Source: Natronomonas salina
Lineage (GTDB): Archaea > Halobacteriota > Halobacteria > Halobacteriales > Haloarculaceae
Reading direction: 5' to 3'
Assembly (NCBI RefSeq): GCF_013391105.1
Contig: NZ_CP058335.1
Location: forward strand, 558,001-622,000
DNA: 64,000 bases
The translations under genes were made by a program, and so were the position numbers. Shown piece by piece: positions 9,406-19,012 of the stretch (position 1 is the stretch's first letter; every line of letters starts with the position of its first letter). The notes under the pieces were generated by a model. It was not told the origin of the DNA, did no database searches, and saw only the letters and a list, made by a program, of their open reading frames with translations.

Positions 9406-9484
9406 CGTGGTGAACTCGATACGGAGGATGGCGACTCACTCCGCGTTCGTACAGACCGCTCGAACATATGTCTCACGACCGAGA

Positions 9485-10906
9485 CTACGAGACCAGCGGC
9501 CAGTAGACCAGCCACGAGACGGCGACCACGACCAGGGAGAGCAGCATCGTCAGGACGCCGAACCTGGCGACGTCGTGATGAGACAGCGGCCCCCGATCCA
9601 TGGAGACCAAGACGGCGGTCGTGTTGAACGGCAGGATCGTCGTCGAACCGACCACGAGCAGCACGGACAGTGCGAGGTGGAGCCGATCGACGCCGAACAC
9701 ACCGCCGAACTCCAGAACGATTGGCAGTATCACGACGATAGCGGCCGAGCCGGTCGAGAACAGGATTCGGATGCCGACTGCGATCGTGAGCAACGCGAGG
9801 ACGACCTGCCACTGTGTCAGGGCGGCGAACGGAATCCATCGAGTCAGTATGTCGACGACGAGGGTGATCGCTCCCGTCGCCTCCATCACGTCGAGGATCG
9901 ACAGCATCGCACCGATGAGGAAGATTATGCCCCAGCTAACCTCAGCGATGTCCTCGGCCGTGATGATCTCGACGCCCGGGAGCGCGAGCACCGCCACGGC
10001 GACGATTGCAGGGACGATCGTCGGCAAGCCGACGAACGACCCGACGACCCAGCCGAGGACGGCACCGACCGTTACCCCGCCGACGATGTACTGATCGCGA
10101 GTCACCGGCTCCGGCTCTTCGTCGGTGGAAGGCGACCCGACCGTCTCCGCCCGCTTCGCATCGTCGATGTCCGCGAACAGGCCTGCAGCGACCGTCGTGA
10201 GTCCGTACAGGCCGACCGTCGGCGGGAGCATCATCACGGCCCACTCGACCCACGTCACCGTCCGGACGGACTCGTTGACGATCTCGGAGGTCACGAGCGC
10301 CATCCCGCCGCCCGTCATCAGGGCCATCGAGGCGATCGGGTTGACGTGTCCCAGGAGGAGGTACGACCCGCGTTCGAACCCCTCGCTCGGCCCGAACCTG
10401 GTAGTGAGGCGCTCGACGACGGGGATGAACGTGACGGCACGAGCCATCGCCGAGGGCATCACGAGCGCCAGCGCCAGCACGCTTCCCGCGATAGAGCGGA
10501 AGGTCCGGGCGGGCGATCGCTCCGCGACGAGGAGGCGCTCGGCCAGTCGAACGTCCAGCCCGACACTGGAGATGGTGTTGGCGAGCAACAGCAACAGCAG
10601 GAGGAAGAAGACGAGTGTGGAGGTGTAGCCGGTCGCCGCCGCGGCGAACGAATCGACGGTCCCCAGGCCGAACAGGAGCACGACACAGAAGATACTGGAG
10701 ACGACGTACGGCAGCGGTCTGGTGAGCCAGAGAATCAGCGCGGTGAGGAACACGGCAAGCGCGCGCTGTGCCGACGGCGAGACGCCGTCGGGGGTCGGAA
10801 AGAACACGCCGACTCCGAGCACGACGAGCGCGATCAACAGCCCGATGACCGCAGAGGGCTGGATCGTCACTCCCTGTGATTCGTCATCGGCCGGCCCCGA
10901 ACCCAT
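9485..10906 (-). CDS. SLC13/DASS-type anion:Na+ symporter
   Basis: The 473 residues contain about 11-12 hydrophobic segments arranged like the divalent anion:Na+ symporters (citrate, dicarboxylate, sulfate). Motifs include LILWLTRPLPYVVSSIF near the N-terminus, the conserved MPSAMARAVTFIPVV after helix 4, and a second-half GIRILFSTGSAAIVVILPIV. The substrate cannot be fixed from sequence. A short acidic linker at about residues 255-268 separates the two inverted halves. It lies 79 bases upstream of the HTH_10 regulator and may be co-transcribed with it. Confidence 0.82.
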   Translation of the reverse strand: MGSGPADDESQGVTIQPSAVIGLLIALVVLGVGVFFPTPDGVSPSAQRALAVFLTALILWLTRPLPYVVSSIFCVVLLFGLGTVDSFAAAATGYTSTLVFFLLLLLLLANTISSVGLDVRLAERLLVAERSPARTFRSIAGSVLALALVMPSAMARAVTFIPVVERLTTRFGPSEGFERGSYLLLGHVNPIASMALMTGGGMALVTSEIVNESVRTVTWVEWAVMMLPPTVGLYGLTTVAAGLFADIDDAKRAETVGSPSTDEEPEPVTRDQYIVGGVTVGAVLGWVVGSFVGLPTIVPAIVAVAVLALPGVEIITAEDIAEVSWGIIFLIGAMLSILDVMEATGAITLVVDILTRWIPFAALTQWQVVLALLTIAVGIRILFSTGSAAIVVILPIVLEFGGVFGVDRLHLALSVLLVVGSTTILPFNTTAVLVSMDRGPLSHHDVARFGVLTMLLSLVVVAVSWLVYWPLVS

Positions 10907-10995
10907 TTACATCCCTGTTACTGTCAGCGGGGAAATAGCTGATGACAGATAATCGGAGACGGAACACACTGCCCATCTGTAAACCGAGAAATGAA

Positions 10996-11068
10996 AGCCG
11001 GCGGAGGGATTTGAACCCTCGACCTAATCCTTACGAAGGATTCGCTCTGCCAGCTGAGCTACGCCGGC
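10996..11068 (-). tRNA. tRNA-Thr (anticodon CGT)
   Basis: On the minus strand the sequence folds as a complete cloverleaf. It has a 7-bp acceptor stem (GCCGGCG/CGCCGGC), a D stem GCTC/GAGC, an anticodon stem AATCC/GGATT enclosing loop TTCGTAA, a 5-base variable loop and a T arm GAGGG-TTCAAAT-CCCTC. The anticodon is CGT, reading ACG (Thr). The discriminator base is T; CCA is not encoded and there is no intron. No integrase or attachment-site duplication is seen beside it. Confidence 0.97.
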
Positions 11069-11168
11069 GGGGAGTGCATCCGACACTGGGAGGATAATCG
11101 CAATAAGGGTTGCGAACTGGGCTGAATCCCGAGTCGCTGGAAGGCAAAAACGAGAGGCCTGGCCAGCG

Positions 11169-14100
11169 TTAGTTCTGCCGGTAGATCCTGGCGCCGGCGA
11201 CAGCCAGGAGCGCCGCGATCACCGCGACGACCGCGAACGCGACGATACTGAAGGTGCCCATGCCGGCCTCTTCTGCAGCACCTCCGGTATCGGTCGCTGT
11301 CGACTGCGTTGTCGTCGACTGGGTGTCGTCTGGCTCCTGGGCGAAGACCGCGAAGGTCGAGAACCCGGGGGTCTGGAACTCGTAGACGAGCTCGCCGTCG
11401 GACTCCTCGACCGACGTCGGCTCGAGTACCTGCCAGCTGTCGTCGTTGAAGCGTGCCAGGTGGATACGGTCGGGGTCACCGTCGTACTGCTCGGCGCTCA
11501 GCGACAGCCGGATCGTCGCCGATTGGTTCTCCAGTTCCTCGGGGACGGTGATCTCCATCGCCTGGACGAGCACGCCGGGCGCCACCGAGAGGTTCGCCGG
11601 CAGTTCCTCGAGGTCGGCGACCGTCGCCGTGCCGTTCGAAGCGTTCGGGAAGACGAGCGCGTCGACGGTGACGTTCTCGTCGAACTCGACGACCGTCCCG
11701 TTGACGTCGTCGTCCATGTCGACGACCGGCTGTGCGTCCGCGTCGACGGTCGAGTCCGGGACGTCCTCGGGCTCGATCTTCTGGACGACGAGCTTGCCGC
11801 CCTTGACGCCGTCGACCGAGATGGTTCGCTTGCCGGTGTGGTAGAAGGTCACCGGGATAGTGACCTCGACCGTCTCGCCCGCGGCGACCCCGACCGTCTC
11901 GTTCTCGACGGTGACGGTGTTGGCCTTGACGCGGACGTCGTACTCGCCGTCGGCGTCGCCCTCGTTGGCGACCGTGACGGTGACGTCTACCGTCTCGCCA
12001 CACTCGATCTCGTTCACGGCGAGGGTGACGTCGGTGACGTTGAAGTCGGGGGATGGCACGGGGGCAGCACCGCCACCGCCTCCACCACCGCCACCGATAC
12101 CGCCTCCGGTATCGCCACCGGTGTCGGGTTCTTCTTCCTCGTCGCCCTCACTGGGCGGGCTTTCGTTGGAACTGTTCTCTTCGAAGGTCACCGTGGCCGG
12201 TTCGACCTGCGTATCGGGCGCATCGATCGTGACCGAGCCCGCTTCGGTCGCCTCGAGTGTGAGGTAGGCTTCACCGTCCGTGCCCGTCTCGCTCTGCACC
12301 TCGGAGTCGTTGGTGAGAATCCCGTTCGGATCCTCGACCGATATCGGCTCGTTGGAGACGACGTCGTCGTCGACCTCTTCGATCGTGACGGTGACGTTCG
12401 TCTTACTACCGACTGTCACAGTGTTCGGTTCGACGACCAGCTTCGGAAGAGACGCGGAGATGGTATCGTTGATCTCGTAGCCGTTTCCGGTTGCCGTGAC
12501 CTCGATCGAACCTTCATCGTCCGGTGCAAGGCTGAGCGTAGCCGCTCCGTTCTGGACACTCTCATTGGTGTCACTCGCGTTTCCAGACGCCTCGACGGTT
12601 TCGAGGTCGTCTGCAGGCGATCTGCCCTCGAAGACCTCGACCGTGACGTTGGTCGTCTCGCCGACATCGATTTCGTCCGGGACCTCCATGTCGACGGTCT
12701 CGACGGTCTCCGATGCGTTCTCGATGTCGTCTCGTGTGAAATTGATTTCGCCGCGGAACTCGGGACTCACCTGGAACGTCCCGGTCTCACCGACGTCGAT
12801 GTCCTGTTGCTCCGAATCCTCGAGTGCGCTCCCGGAGGCGGTCACGGGAACCGAATCCGAGGCACCTCCGATCACGGTCACTTCGACAGGCTGGGTCTCA
12901 CCGACTTCGACGTAATCGGTGTCGACAGCGAGACCGGTCTCGCTGGCTTCGACCGTCACGTTCGTCTCGAGGGTCGTGAAGCTGATAGTCGCCAGAGAGT
13001 CGTTGTCGGTCGGCTCGAACACGAGCTCGGCTTGACCGTCCTCGTCTGTCGCATCGTCGGATTTGGCGTCATTGTAGCCGATTCCCTCATCGGCATCGAC
13101 GTCAAGCGTAACCCCCTCAAGCGATTCGTTGGCGGCACCGTTGAGCGTGACCGTCACCGAGGACTCCTGGTCGACCGGCACCCGCTGTGGCTGGACATCG
13201 ATGCTAACCGTCGAATCAATCTTCTTCTGTTCGATGGGTTCACCGGTGTCATCCTCGTAGGTGAACGTAATTTCTCCAGCGCCGTCGGGGTTGAGCGTGA
13301 ACTCGGCGACGCCGTTCTCGTTGGTCTGGCTCTCGTCACTGACTCCAGGTCCGTCAACACTGACTGTCCCATCGTCGACGGCGTTACCGTTCTCATCGAC
13401 GACGGTGACGCTCACGTTGGTGTCGACACCGGCGGAGATCGCGTCGGTGTCGACGACCATCTCCTGGTCAGTCACCAGTAGTTCGGTCTCCGTAGTCTGG
13501 ACGACCGCTTCATCACCGGGACTGGTCTGGACAGTCAGCGTTCCCGAGCCACTCTCGGCAGCGTCGAACGCGATACCGTCGCCGTCCTCGCTGTAGAGGG
13601 TGAGTGAGTCACCCGCAGTGGTCGAATCGAGGAAGAACTCGTCGACATCTACGACGATCTGGTTGTCGTTGACGGTGACGTCCTTGACGGGGATATTACC
13701 CTTCGTTGCGAGCTCCTGGGAGTCGTTGAAGGAGACGGCACCATCGATGCCGACGACGATGTCTTCCGTCGCGTTGATCTGTCCGCCCTCGGTGTCCTGG
13801 ATGGTGACGTTCACCGGCACAGAAGCCGACTGGTTGTCCTCGTTGGGGGACAACACCGCGGGCCCTTCCGGGGTAGTGGTCACGGCCGGGACGAGGGTCT
13901 CGATCGGTGTTCCGTCAGATTCGACGGTGATCTCGTCGCCACCGTTGAGGCCACTCTCGTACTGGAACGTCAGACCGCTCGTCAGTTCAGCGTCCTCACC
14001 CTTCGTCTCGTCGACTCCCGAGACGTTGAACTGGATGCCGGAGAGCTCGATCTCGGTGCCCGATGTGAACTCGTCGGGCACGTCGAAGTACGGGTTCTGG

Positions 14101-16013
14101 AACTGGTCACCGACGAACTCAACGATGCTCGCATCGTCGTTGCCGATGTCCTGGCCGACGGTGAAGGCGATTTCGTTCTCGGTGATGCTCACGTTCTCGA
14201 CGTCGTCGCTCTGGATAGCCGCGCTCCGGTCGAACGAGAGGTCGTCGCTGTACGCCTCCGGGATGGTGATCTGCATCTCGTTGCCGGCTTCGTAGAACGA
14301 CCCCGATTGAGTGTCGGAGTTGTCGACAGTCACGGAGACGTTCCCGGCGTTCGCCGCGCCACGCGGGAGGGGTTCGTCGGATGTAACCGCGAAGTTCAGC
14401 CGTTCGGGTTCGATGGAGTAGCTGTCTTCCTCACCGCCAATCTCCCAGGTGAGGTTCGTCGTGGTCGCATCGGGCGTCGCGTCGAAGCGCAGCCCCTCGA
14501 CGGTGAAGTCGGCGTCGCCTTGGAGCTGGCCTTCGAGGTCGGATGCCGATCCATCGTCCGCCTGGAAGCCACGCACCGCGACCTCGATTCGATCCGACCC
14601 GAGATGAACGACGTCCGTCGTGACGTTCTCGTCGGCCGACGTGACGTTGACGTCCTCCTCGGACAGTTTGTCGGCGAACGTGATTCCGGACCCGTCCGAA
14701 AGCGAGAGGTTGAACGTGAAGCGGTCGGGGAACTCACTCGACTCGTTGACCGTGACGCTGACGTTCTGGGCGCGTTCGTTGGCCGACGGGTCTGCAGCGT
14801 TCTGTGCGCCGTAGAGTCGCTGGTTGTCGGCGCCGGCGGTCAGCGCACCGTTCTCGCCGCCGAACTCGTCGTGGAAGTCGAAGACGGGATCGAAGTTCAC
14901 GACGTCGAGGTTGTAGGCGGCGCTGCCAGAGGTACGGTCGCCGCGAATCTCGGTGAGGCTCCACTGGAGGGTGTCGGTCGAGGTGTCGTCGACCTCGGCG
15001 GCGTCGAAGGTGAGGTTGGTGATCCTGACGCCCTCAGCTTCCGGCGGCGTCGTCACATTGCTAGTTCCATCCTCGAAGTTGAACGAGAGGGCCACTACGT
15101 CCTCGCTGACCTGGTCGACGCGGATGTCGTTGGACCCCGCCAGCTCGTCGTCCTCCATGACGACGTTGCTCCCGTAGACCTTGACGTCGAAATCAGCCAG
15201 ATTATTCTGGTCTGTATCGAAGGCGACGTCGTCGCCGTCGATCGTCAGGTAGAGCCGGAACTGATCGGGAAGCGGTTCGTCGCCGACCGCTTCTAGCTGG
15301 AGGGTGTCGTCGCCGCTGACCGCCCCTTCAGGGAGCTGCCCGTCGAAGTCCTCGAAGAGACGCGAGGTGTTCCCCGGTTCCGTAGTGGGCTGTTGCTCCT
15401 CTACGCTATCACGGAACTGGTCCTCGTAGCCGGCGCCGTCGGAGGCTTCGAGTTCGAAGCCACTGGAATCGTCCGTGATGTTCCCGTGGACCAGTTCGAC
15501 GGCCTCGTCCGGCGAGACGCCGTCGAAACCGGCGAGGAGACTCACCAGTTCGGAGTCGGTGAGTTGGTCGAGTTCTTCAGGACTCTCCAGTTCGTCGGCG
15601 AGTGCACTGGCGACCGGCGAATCCGGATCCTCCAGCCCCTCGAGCCGTTCGACGACCGTCGTGGGGTCGACCGTCGACTCTGCCGAGGTCGAATCGCTCC
15701 CATCATCGGTAATCGACTCCGTCGTGTCGTCGATCGTATCCGTGGTGTCGTCGATGGTATCGGTCGTATCATCGACGGTGTCGGTCGTCCCGTCGAGGGT
15801 GCCGGTCGAATCGTCGATCGTACTGGTGGTCTCGTCGACAGTATCGGTCGTGTCGTCGACGGTATTGGTCGTCTGGTCGACTGTTTCGCCCACGAGGCTC
15901 CCGTCGTCCGCAGCGATCGTTCCGACGGCAGCTGCGCTGCTACCGACGACCGAGATGATCATGATCGCCGCGAGCAGGAGGGCTCGTAGTTTGTCAGTTG
16001 TTTCGTTTGTCAT
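11169..16013 (-). CDS. Giant cell-surface protein with halo-surface signal peptide, heptad repeats, Ig-like repeats and PGF-pre-PGF domain
   Basis: The 1614-residue protein is secreted. Its start MTNETTDKLRALLLAAIMI fits the haloarchaeal surface-glycoprotein signal (TIGR04207-like); I used this ATG, not an upstream in-frame start. Residues 45-100 are eight tandem heptads of the form V/I/L-D-x-T-T-x-T. A long series of beta-rich domains follows, including bacterial-Ig-like units with GxVxxT/NENGVAEFTL motifs at about 880-1250. A glycine-rich linker (about 1310-1330) leads to a CARDB-like domain and then a PGF-pre-PGF module ending TPGFSTFAVF. After a Thr-rich stalk the C-terminus is one membrane helix starting AGMG and ending GARIYRQN. 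It is probably an S-layer-associated protein processed at its C-terminus. Confidence 0.85.
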   Translation of the reverse strand: MTNETTDKLRALLLAAIMIISVVGSSAAAVGTIAADDGSLVGETVDQTTNTVDDTTDTVDETTSTIDDSTGTLDGTTDTVDDTTDTIDDTTDTIDDTTESITDDGSDSTSAESTVDPTTVVERLEGLEDPDSPVASALADELESPEELDQLTDSELVSLLAGFDGVSPDEAVELVHGNITDDSSGFELEASDGAGYEDQFRDSVEEQQPTTEPGNTSRLFEDFDGQLPEGAVSGDDTLQLEAVGDEPLPDQFRLYLTIDGDDVAFDTDQNNLADFDVKVYGSNVVMEDDELAGSNDIRVDQVSEDVVALSFNFEDGTSNVTTPPEAEGVRITNLTFDAAEVDDTSTDTLQWSLTEIRGDRTSGSAAYNLDVVNFDPVFDFHDEFGGENGALTAGADNQRLYGAQNAADPSANERAQNVSVTVNESSEFPDRFTFNLSLSDGSGITFADKLSEEDVNVTSADENVTTDVVHLGSDRIEVAVRGFQADDGSASDLEGQLQGDADFTVEGLRFDATPDATTTNLTWEIGGEEDSYSIEPERLNFAVTSDEPLPRGAANAGNVSVTVDNSDTQSGSFYEAGNEMQITIPEAYSDDLSFDRSAAIQSDDVENVSITENEIAFTVGQDIGNDDASIVEFVGDQFQNPYFDVPDEFTSGTEIELSGIQFNVSGVDETKGEDAELTSGLTFQYESGLNGGDEITVESDGTPIETLVPAVTTTPEGPAVLSPNEDNQSASVPVNVTIQDTEGGQINATEDIVVGIDGAVSFNDSQELATKGNIPVKDVTVNDNQIVVDVDEFFLDSTTAGDSLTLYSEDGDGIAFDAAESGSGTLTVQTSPGDEAVVQTTETELLVTDQEMVVDTDAISAGVDTNVSVTVVDENGNAVDDGTVSVDGPGVSDESQTNENGVAEFTLNPDGAGEITFTYEDDTGEPIEQKKIDSTVSIDVQPQRVPVDQESSVTVTLNGAANESLEGVTLDVDADEGIGYNDAKSDDATDEDGQAELVFEPTDNDSLATISFTTLETNVTVEASETGLAVDTDYVEVGETQPVEVTVIGGASDSVPVTASGSALEDSEQQDIDVGETGTFQVSPEFRGEINFTRDDIENASETVETVDMEVPDEIDVGETTNVTVEVFEGRSPADDLETVEASGNASDTNESVQNGAATLSLAPDDEGSIEVTATGNGYEINDTISASLPKLVVEPNTVTVGSKTNVTVTIEEVDDDVVSNEPISVEDPNGILTNDSEVQSETGTDGEAYLTLEATEAGSVTIDAPDTQVEPATVTFEENSSNESPPSEGDEEEEPDTGGDTGGGIGGGGGGGGGAAPVPSPDFNVTDVTLAVNEIECGETVDVTVTVANEGDADGEYDVRVKANTVTVENETVGVAAGETVEVTIPVTFYHTGKRTISVDGVKGGKLVVQKIEPEDVPDSTVDADAQPVVDMDDDVNGTVVEFDENVTVDALVFPNASNGTATVADLEELPANLSVAPGVLVQAMEITVPEELENQSATIRLSLSAEQYDGDPDRIHLARFNDDSWQVLEPTSVEESDGELVYEFQTPGFSTFAVFAQEPDDTQSTTTQSTATDTGGAAEEAGMGTFSIVAFAVVAVIAALLAVAGARIYRQN
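15714..15881 (-). repeat. Eight in-frame 21-bp repeats encoding (V/I/L)D-x-TT-x-T heptads
   Basis: The repeat runs without phase breaks for 56 codons right after the signal peptide. Hydrophobic residues recur every seventh position with D next and Thr pairs between; units include VDQTTNT, VDDTTDT and IDDTTDT. It could be a Thr-rich O-glycosylated stalk or a short coiled coil. Confidence 0.85.
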
Positions 16014-16101
16014 GGTTCGTGGTTCACCCAGCCGCGTCGGCTCTGTCTTGACCGAGCATTTCCCGAACCCCACAAAAGGGATTCTGGCAAACGCGTCCAA
16101 A

Positions 16102-16355
16102 CGAATACAAAATATCTACAACTAACTGGACATTGCGAGAGATGCCCGGGCGCTTAAGTCAGCGTGTTAGAAGACGTGACAAAATCAGCCAGCCGAGCGG
16201 AATTCGATTCTTTCTGGATTCAGTCCGGTACGAATCGTGTACAAAGTACCTTCGAGGGTTCTACGTGTACTCGCCAAGCACCTCCGCCGAACGGAGAGCG
16301 AATATGATACGACTACAGTCGGATGAAACGGACGTTGGTATGGAGCGAACCACCA
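16102..16355. other. Gene-free stretch upstream of the giant surface-protein gene
   Basis: The AT-rich element TACAAAATATC at about 16108-16118 could contain the leftward promoter of the surface gene. The remainder has only short frames without plausible products, and no repeat or RNA gene is visible. Confidence 0.45.
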
Positions 16356-16556
16356 CTACCTTCTGGGACGAAACTCAAAGGCAGACGCCAGGAGAAGTAC
16401 TCCGGCCAGGGCGAATCCAATAGTGGTCCGAAAGCCCGTGATATATTGTCCGGTAATCGCACGAATGAAGCCCACCACTGCGATTAGCAAGAAGATGACC
16501 GCTATGACGGCAAGACTGACTGACACGTAGGGTCGCTCAACCGTCTTGGAAATCAT
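16356..16556 (-). CDS. Small two-helix membrane protein, unknown
   Basis: The 66-residue frame encodes two hydrophobic helices (about 11-33 and 42-60) separated by a short polar loop (RAITGQYITG), ending in a basic tail EFRPRR. The composition looks like a genuine small haloarchaeal membrane protein and not an antisense frame, because no gene lies opposite. No family is recognised and there is no operon partner. The start is an ATG with AT-rich DNA upstream. Confidence 0.5.
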   Translation of the reverse strand: MISKTVERPYVSVSLAVIAVIFLLIAVVGFIRAITGQYITGFRTTIGFALAGVLLLASAFEFRPRR

Positions 16557-16751
16557 ACGACTGAGTAGAAGCTATCAGTTGATAAAACCGCCTTCATTCA
16601 ACTTAGACACCCACCAGTAGCAACTGCAACCGTCACGCTACCGTATATGAATCGGGACATCGGTCCGTGGAGATCATTGAGACCAACCGTGATGAACTCC
16701 GCCAGAATGGTAAACCGGCCTACTTCTGTTAGTTGCCTGTATCGCTACTCG

Positions 16752-17738
16752 TCACCGCGTCAGTCGCACGTCCAGACAGACGTTCAGTTCGTGCGGCGCG
16801 TAGGATCTGACCTCCCGTTGGGTCTCCACCGAGACGTCGTACTCGGGTTCGGCAGCAGCCCGGATTGCCGCCTCTCCCGGCCCGAACGGGTCGGAGTCGT
16901 GCTGGATGTCGTAGTAGTGGAGCACGCTGTCGTCGCCGGCCAGTTCGACGGCGGTCTCGAGGAACTCGTCGGCGCTGTGGGGGAGGTTCATCACGATCCG
17001 GTCGGCCCAGTCGTCGTAGCCCTCGACCTCACGGACGTCACCGTGGATGGCCGTCACGCGGCTGCCCACCTTGTTCCGCTCGGCGTTCCGTTCGAGGTAC
17101 TCGATGGCGGCCTCGTTGAGGTCGACGCCGACGCACTCGGCGCCCCGTTTCGCCGCGGGGATCACGAACGGCCCGACGCCGGCGAACATGTCGAAGAACT
17201 GTTCGCCCGACTCGACCTGCTCTATGACACGGCGGCGTTCGGTGGCCAGTCGCGGCGAGAAGTACACGCGCTCGATGTCGAGTTCGAACGCACAGCCGTA
17301 CTCGCGGTGGACGGTTTCGGTGTCGTCGCCGGCGAGGACGTCCCACTCGCGGACCCGGAGTTCGCCCTCGATGGGCGAGGCGCGATTGACGACCGTCTCC
17401 ACGGGGATGTCTGAGGCGATCAGAGCGTCGGTGATGGCTGTTGCCCGTTCGGCGTCGTCTTCGTCGACGATGACGATGTCGCCGAGGCGCTCGTAGGACG
17501 GCTCGAAGCCGAGGATATCCTCGGGGAGGGTCTGTGTCTCTCGTTCGGTCGCCTCGCGGTCCACGACCTCAAACTCCTCGCGGAGCGCTGCCAGGTCGGC
17601 GTCCGCAGCGAGCGGGATGTAGATGTCCCCGTCGACGACGTCGATCTCGTGGAGGTCCGAGACGACGTCCCGCTCGGCGAGTCGCTTTCGGGTCGCCTCC
17701 CCCTCCTCGCGGGGAACGCGGACGCAGGGCACCGACAT
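16752..17738 (-). CDS. trm5: tRNA (guanine-37-N1)-methyltransferase Trm5
   Basis: The 328-residue class I methyltransferase forms m1G37 next to the anticodon, preventing frameshifting. An N-terminal domain with PEDILGFEPSYERLGDIVIVDE precedes the Rossmann fold. The SAM motif is FDMFAGVGPFVIPAAKRGAE (about 202-222), with an acidic strand end GVDLNEAA and the catalytic-region motif NLPHSADEF, the Trm5 version of the NPP/Y motif. I used the ATG before SVPCVRVPREEGE because the longer frame runs antisense through dphB. The gene diverges from dphB across 111 bases; both act on translation components. Confidence 0.93.
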   Translation of the reverse strand: MSVPCVRVPREEGEATRKRLAERDVVSDLHEIDVVDGDIYIPLAADADLAALREEFEVVDREATERETQTLPEDILGFEPSYERLGDIVIVDEDDAERATAITDALIASDIPVETVVNRASPIEGELRVREWDVLAGDDTETVHREYGCAFELDIERVYFSPRLATERRRVIEQVESGEQFFDMFAGVGPFVIPAAKRGAECVGVDLNEAAIEYLERNAERNKVGSRVTAIHGDVREVEGYDDWADRIVMNLPHSADEFLETAVELAGDDSVLHYYDIQHDSDPFGPGEAAIRAAAEPEYDVSVETQREVRSYAPHELNVCLDVRLTR

Positions 17739-17849
17739 TGGGGGGAGTCGGCGCGGCCGGGCGGTAAGGCTGACGGTCGGCGTTCCGCTGCGTACGTTGC
17801 CGCCGATTCCGAACGCGGTGCTTTTCCCGGCGGCGCGTCGAGAGCGGGT

Positions 17850-18650
17850 ATGCTCACCTTCGTCGGACTCGGCCTCTACGACGAGCGCTCGATCACCCTG
17901 GAGGGTCGGGACGCGCTCGAGGCGGCCGACCGCGTCTTCGCGGAGTTCTACACCAGCAAGCTCGCCGGTGCGACCGTCGACGACGTCGAGGCGTTCCACG
18001 ACGTCGAGATCGAGGTCCGCGACCGCGCAGGCGTCGAGCAGGAGCCCGACCCGATCCTCCAGGCCGCCGAGTCCGAGGACGTCGTCTTCCTGACCGCTGG
18101 CGATACGATGATCTCGACGACGCACGTCGACCTCCGGCTCCGTGCGGCAAAGCGAGGCATCGACACTCGAATCGTCCACGGGACGACCGCCGAGGCGGCC
18201 GCCGCGTCGCTGACCGGCCTCCAGAACTACCGCTTCGGGAAGGCGACGACGTTGCCGTTCCCCTATGCCCACGGCGCTGACGGTGTCCCGAGAAGCGTCG
18301 TCGATACCATCGAGGACAATCGCGAGCGTGGCCTCCACACGCTCGTCTATCTCGACATCAAGGTCGGTACTGGGCCGAAGGGACCAGATCCTGACCACGA
18401 GGAGTACATGACTGCCGACTACGCGGCCGGACTCCTTGCCGAGGATCTCGATACGGTGGGAGTCGTCGTGGCCAGGGCCGGGAGTCCGGACCCAGTGGTG
18501 GCCGCCGACGCCTTGTCGGCGCTGGGCGAGCGGGAGTTCGGCGACCCGTTGCACCTGCTCGTCATCCCCGGTGATCTGCACGTCATCGAGCGGGACGCAC
18601 TGGCTTCGATCGGCGGGGCCGCCGACGAGGTCCTCCCGGACCCGCTGTAA
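17850..18650 (+). CDS. dphB: Diphthine synthase (diphthamide biosynthesis methyltransferase)
   Basis: This 266-residue tetrapyrrole-methylase-fold enzyme trimethylates the modified His of elongation factor 2. The N-terminus MLTFVGLGLYDERSITLEG is diagnostic. It also has FLTAGDTMISTTH (SAM-binding loop, about 90-102), VHGTTAEAAAASLTGLQNYRFG and LDIKVGTGPKGPDPDHEEYM. The length matches archaeal DphB. I chose the ATG at the start of the conserved MLTF; an earlier in-frame start would add 67 unconserved residues opposite trm5. Confidence 0.95.
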   Translation: MLTFVGLGLYDERSITLEGRDALEAADRVFAEFYTSKLAGATVDDVEAFHDVEIEVRDRAGVEQEPDPILQAAESEDVVFLTAGDTMISTTHVDLRLRAAKRGIDTRIVHGTTAEAAAASLTGLQNYRFGKATTLPFPYAHGADGVPRSVVDTIEDNRERGLHTLVYLDIKVGTGPKGPDPDHEEYMTADYAAGLLAEDLDTVGVVVARAGSPDPVVAADALSALGEREFGDPLHLLVIPGDLHVIERDALASIGGAADEVLPDPL

Positions 18651-18712
18651 TCACATCGACGACCGTTGCGACGATAGTTACCAGTAACTCATCACCGAAA
18701 TACAGACCCTCC

Positions 18713-18899
18713 ATGTCGACGCAGACGGTTCGCGGGACGATCGGGGGTATGGGGCGGCGAGCGAATCCAGCCTTCGCGATGGCGGTGATCCTGGTACCGT
18801 TGGCAGCACTGGGCTATGCGGTGACGGTCTCGTCCATCCAGGGTCACATCTACGTCCACGTCATGGCAGGGGTGCTCTGGACGGGCATCGACATCTTCG
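18713..18899 (+). pseudogene. 5' remnant of a multi-helix membrane-protein gene cut by an IS element
   Basis: The first 62 codons encode a polar N-terminus, one helix (AFAMAVILVPLAALGYAVTV) and the start of a second (HVMAGVLWTGIDIF). Reading then passes into the end of an IS200/IS605-type element, adding six foreign residues (VTSSPL) before a stop. A matching C-terminal remnant lies on the far side of the element. From memory of haloarchaeal relatives the central helices are missing, so insertion went with loss of internal sequence. Confidence 0.75.
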
Positions 18900-18945
18900 T
18901 GACATCCTCCCCGCTGTAAACAGCGGGGTCCCCACACAGTGGGAA
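18900..18945 (-). ncRNA. Right end of element 1, likely 3' part of a TnpB guide RNA (omega RNA)
   Basis: Two adjacent hairpins are visible. One pairs CCCCGCTGT (18909-18917) with ACAGCGGGG (18920-18928); the other pairs TCCCCAC with GTGGGA (18929-18944). They precede the tip GGATGTCA. TnpB proteins use an RNA from this position, whose guide is the adjoining flank; here the flank is the interrupted gene, minus strand CGAAGATGTCGATGCC. RNA function is inferred from the family. Confidence 0.5.
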
Positions 18946-19012
18946 TCCGGCGTGGCAGGTTTCAGTCCGAATACGCCGAGAGAGTCATCTGTCCGGTTCT
19001 CGGACTCGTCTC

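Noticed and set aside
10900-11170. Possible integration site at the tRNA-Thr gene
   Set aside because: No repeat of the tRNA 3' end and no integrase gene were found nearby.
16133-16423. 96-codon plus-strand frame near the surface gene promoter
   Set aside because: Basic and Arg/Ser-rich with no motif; it partly overlaps the more convincing small membrane protein on the other strand.
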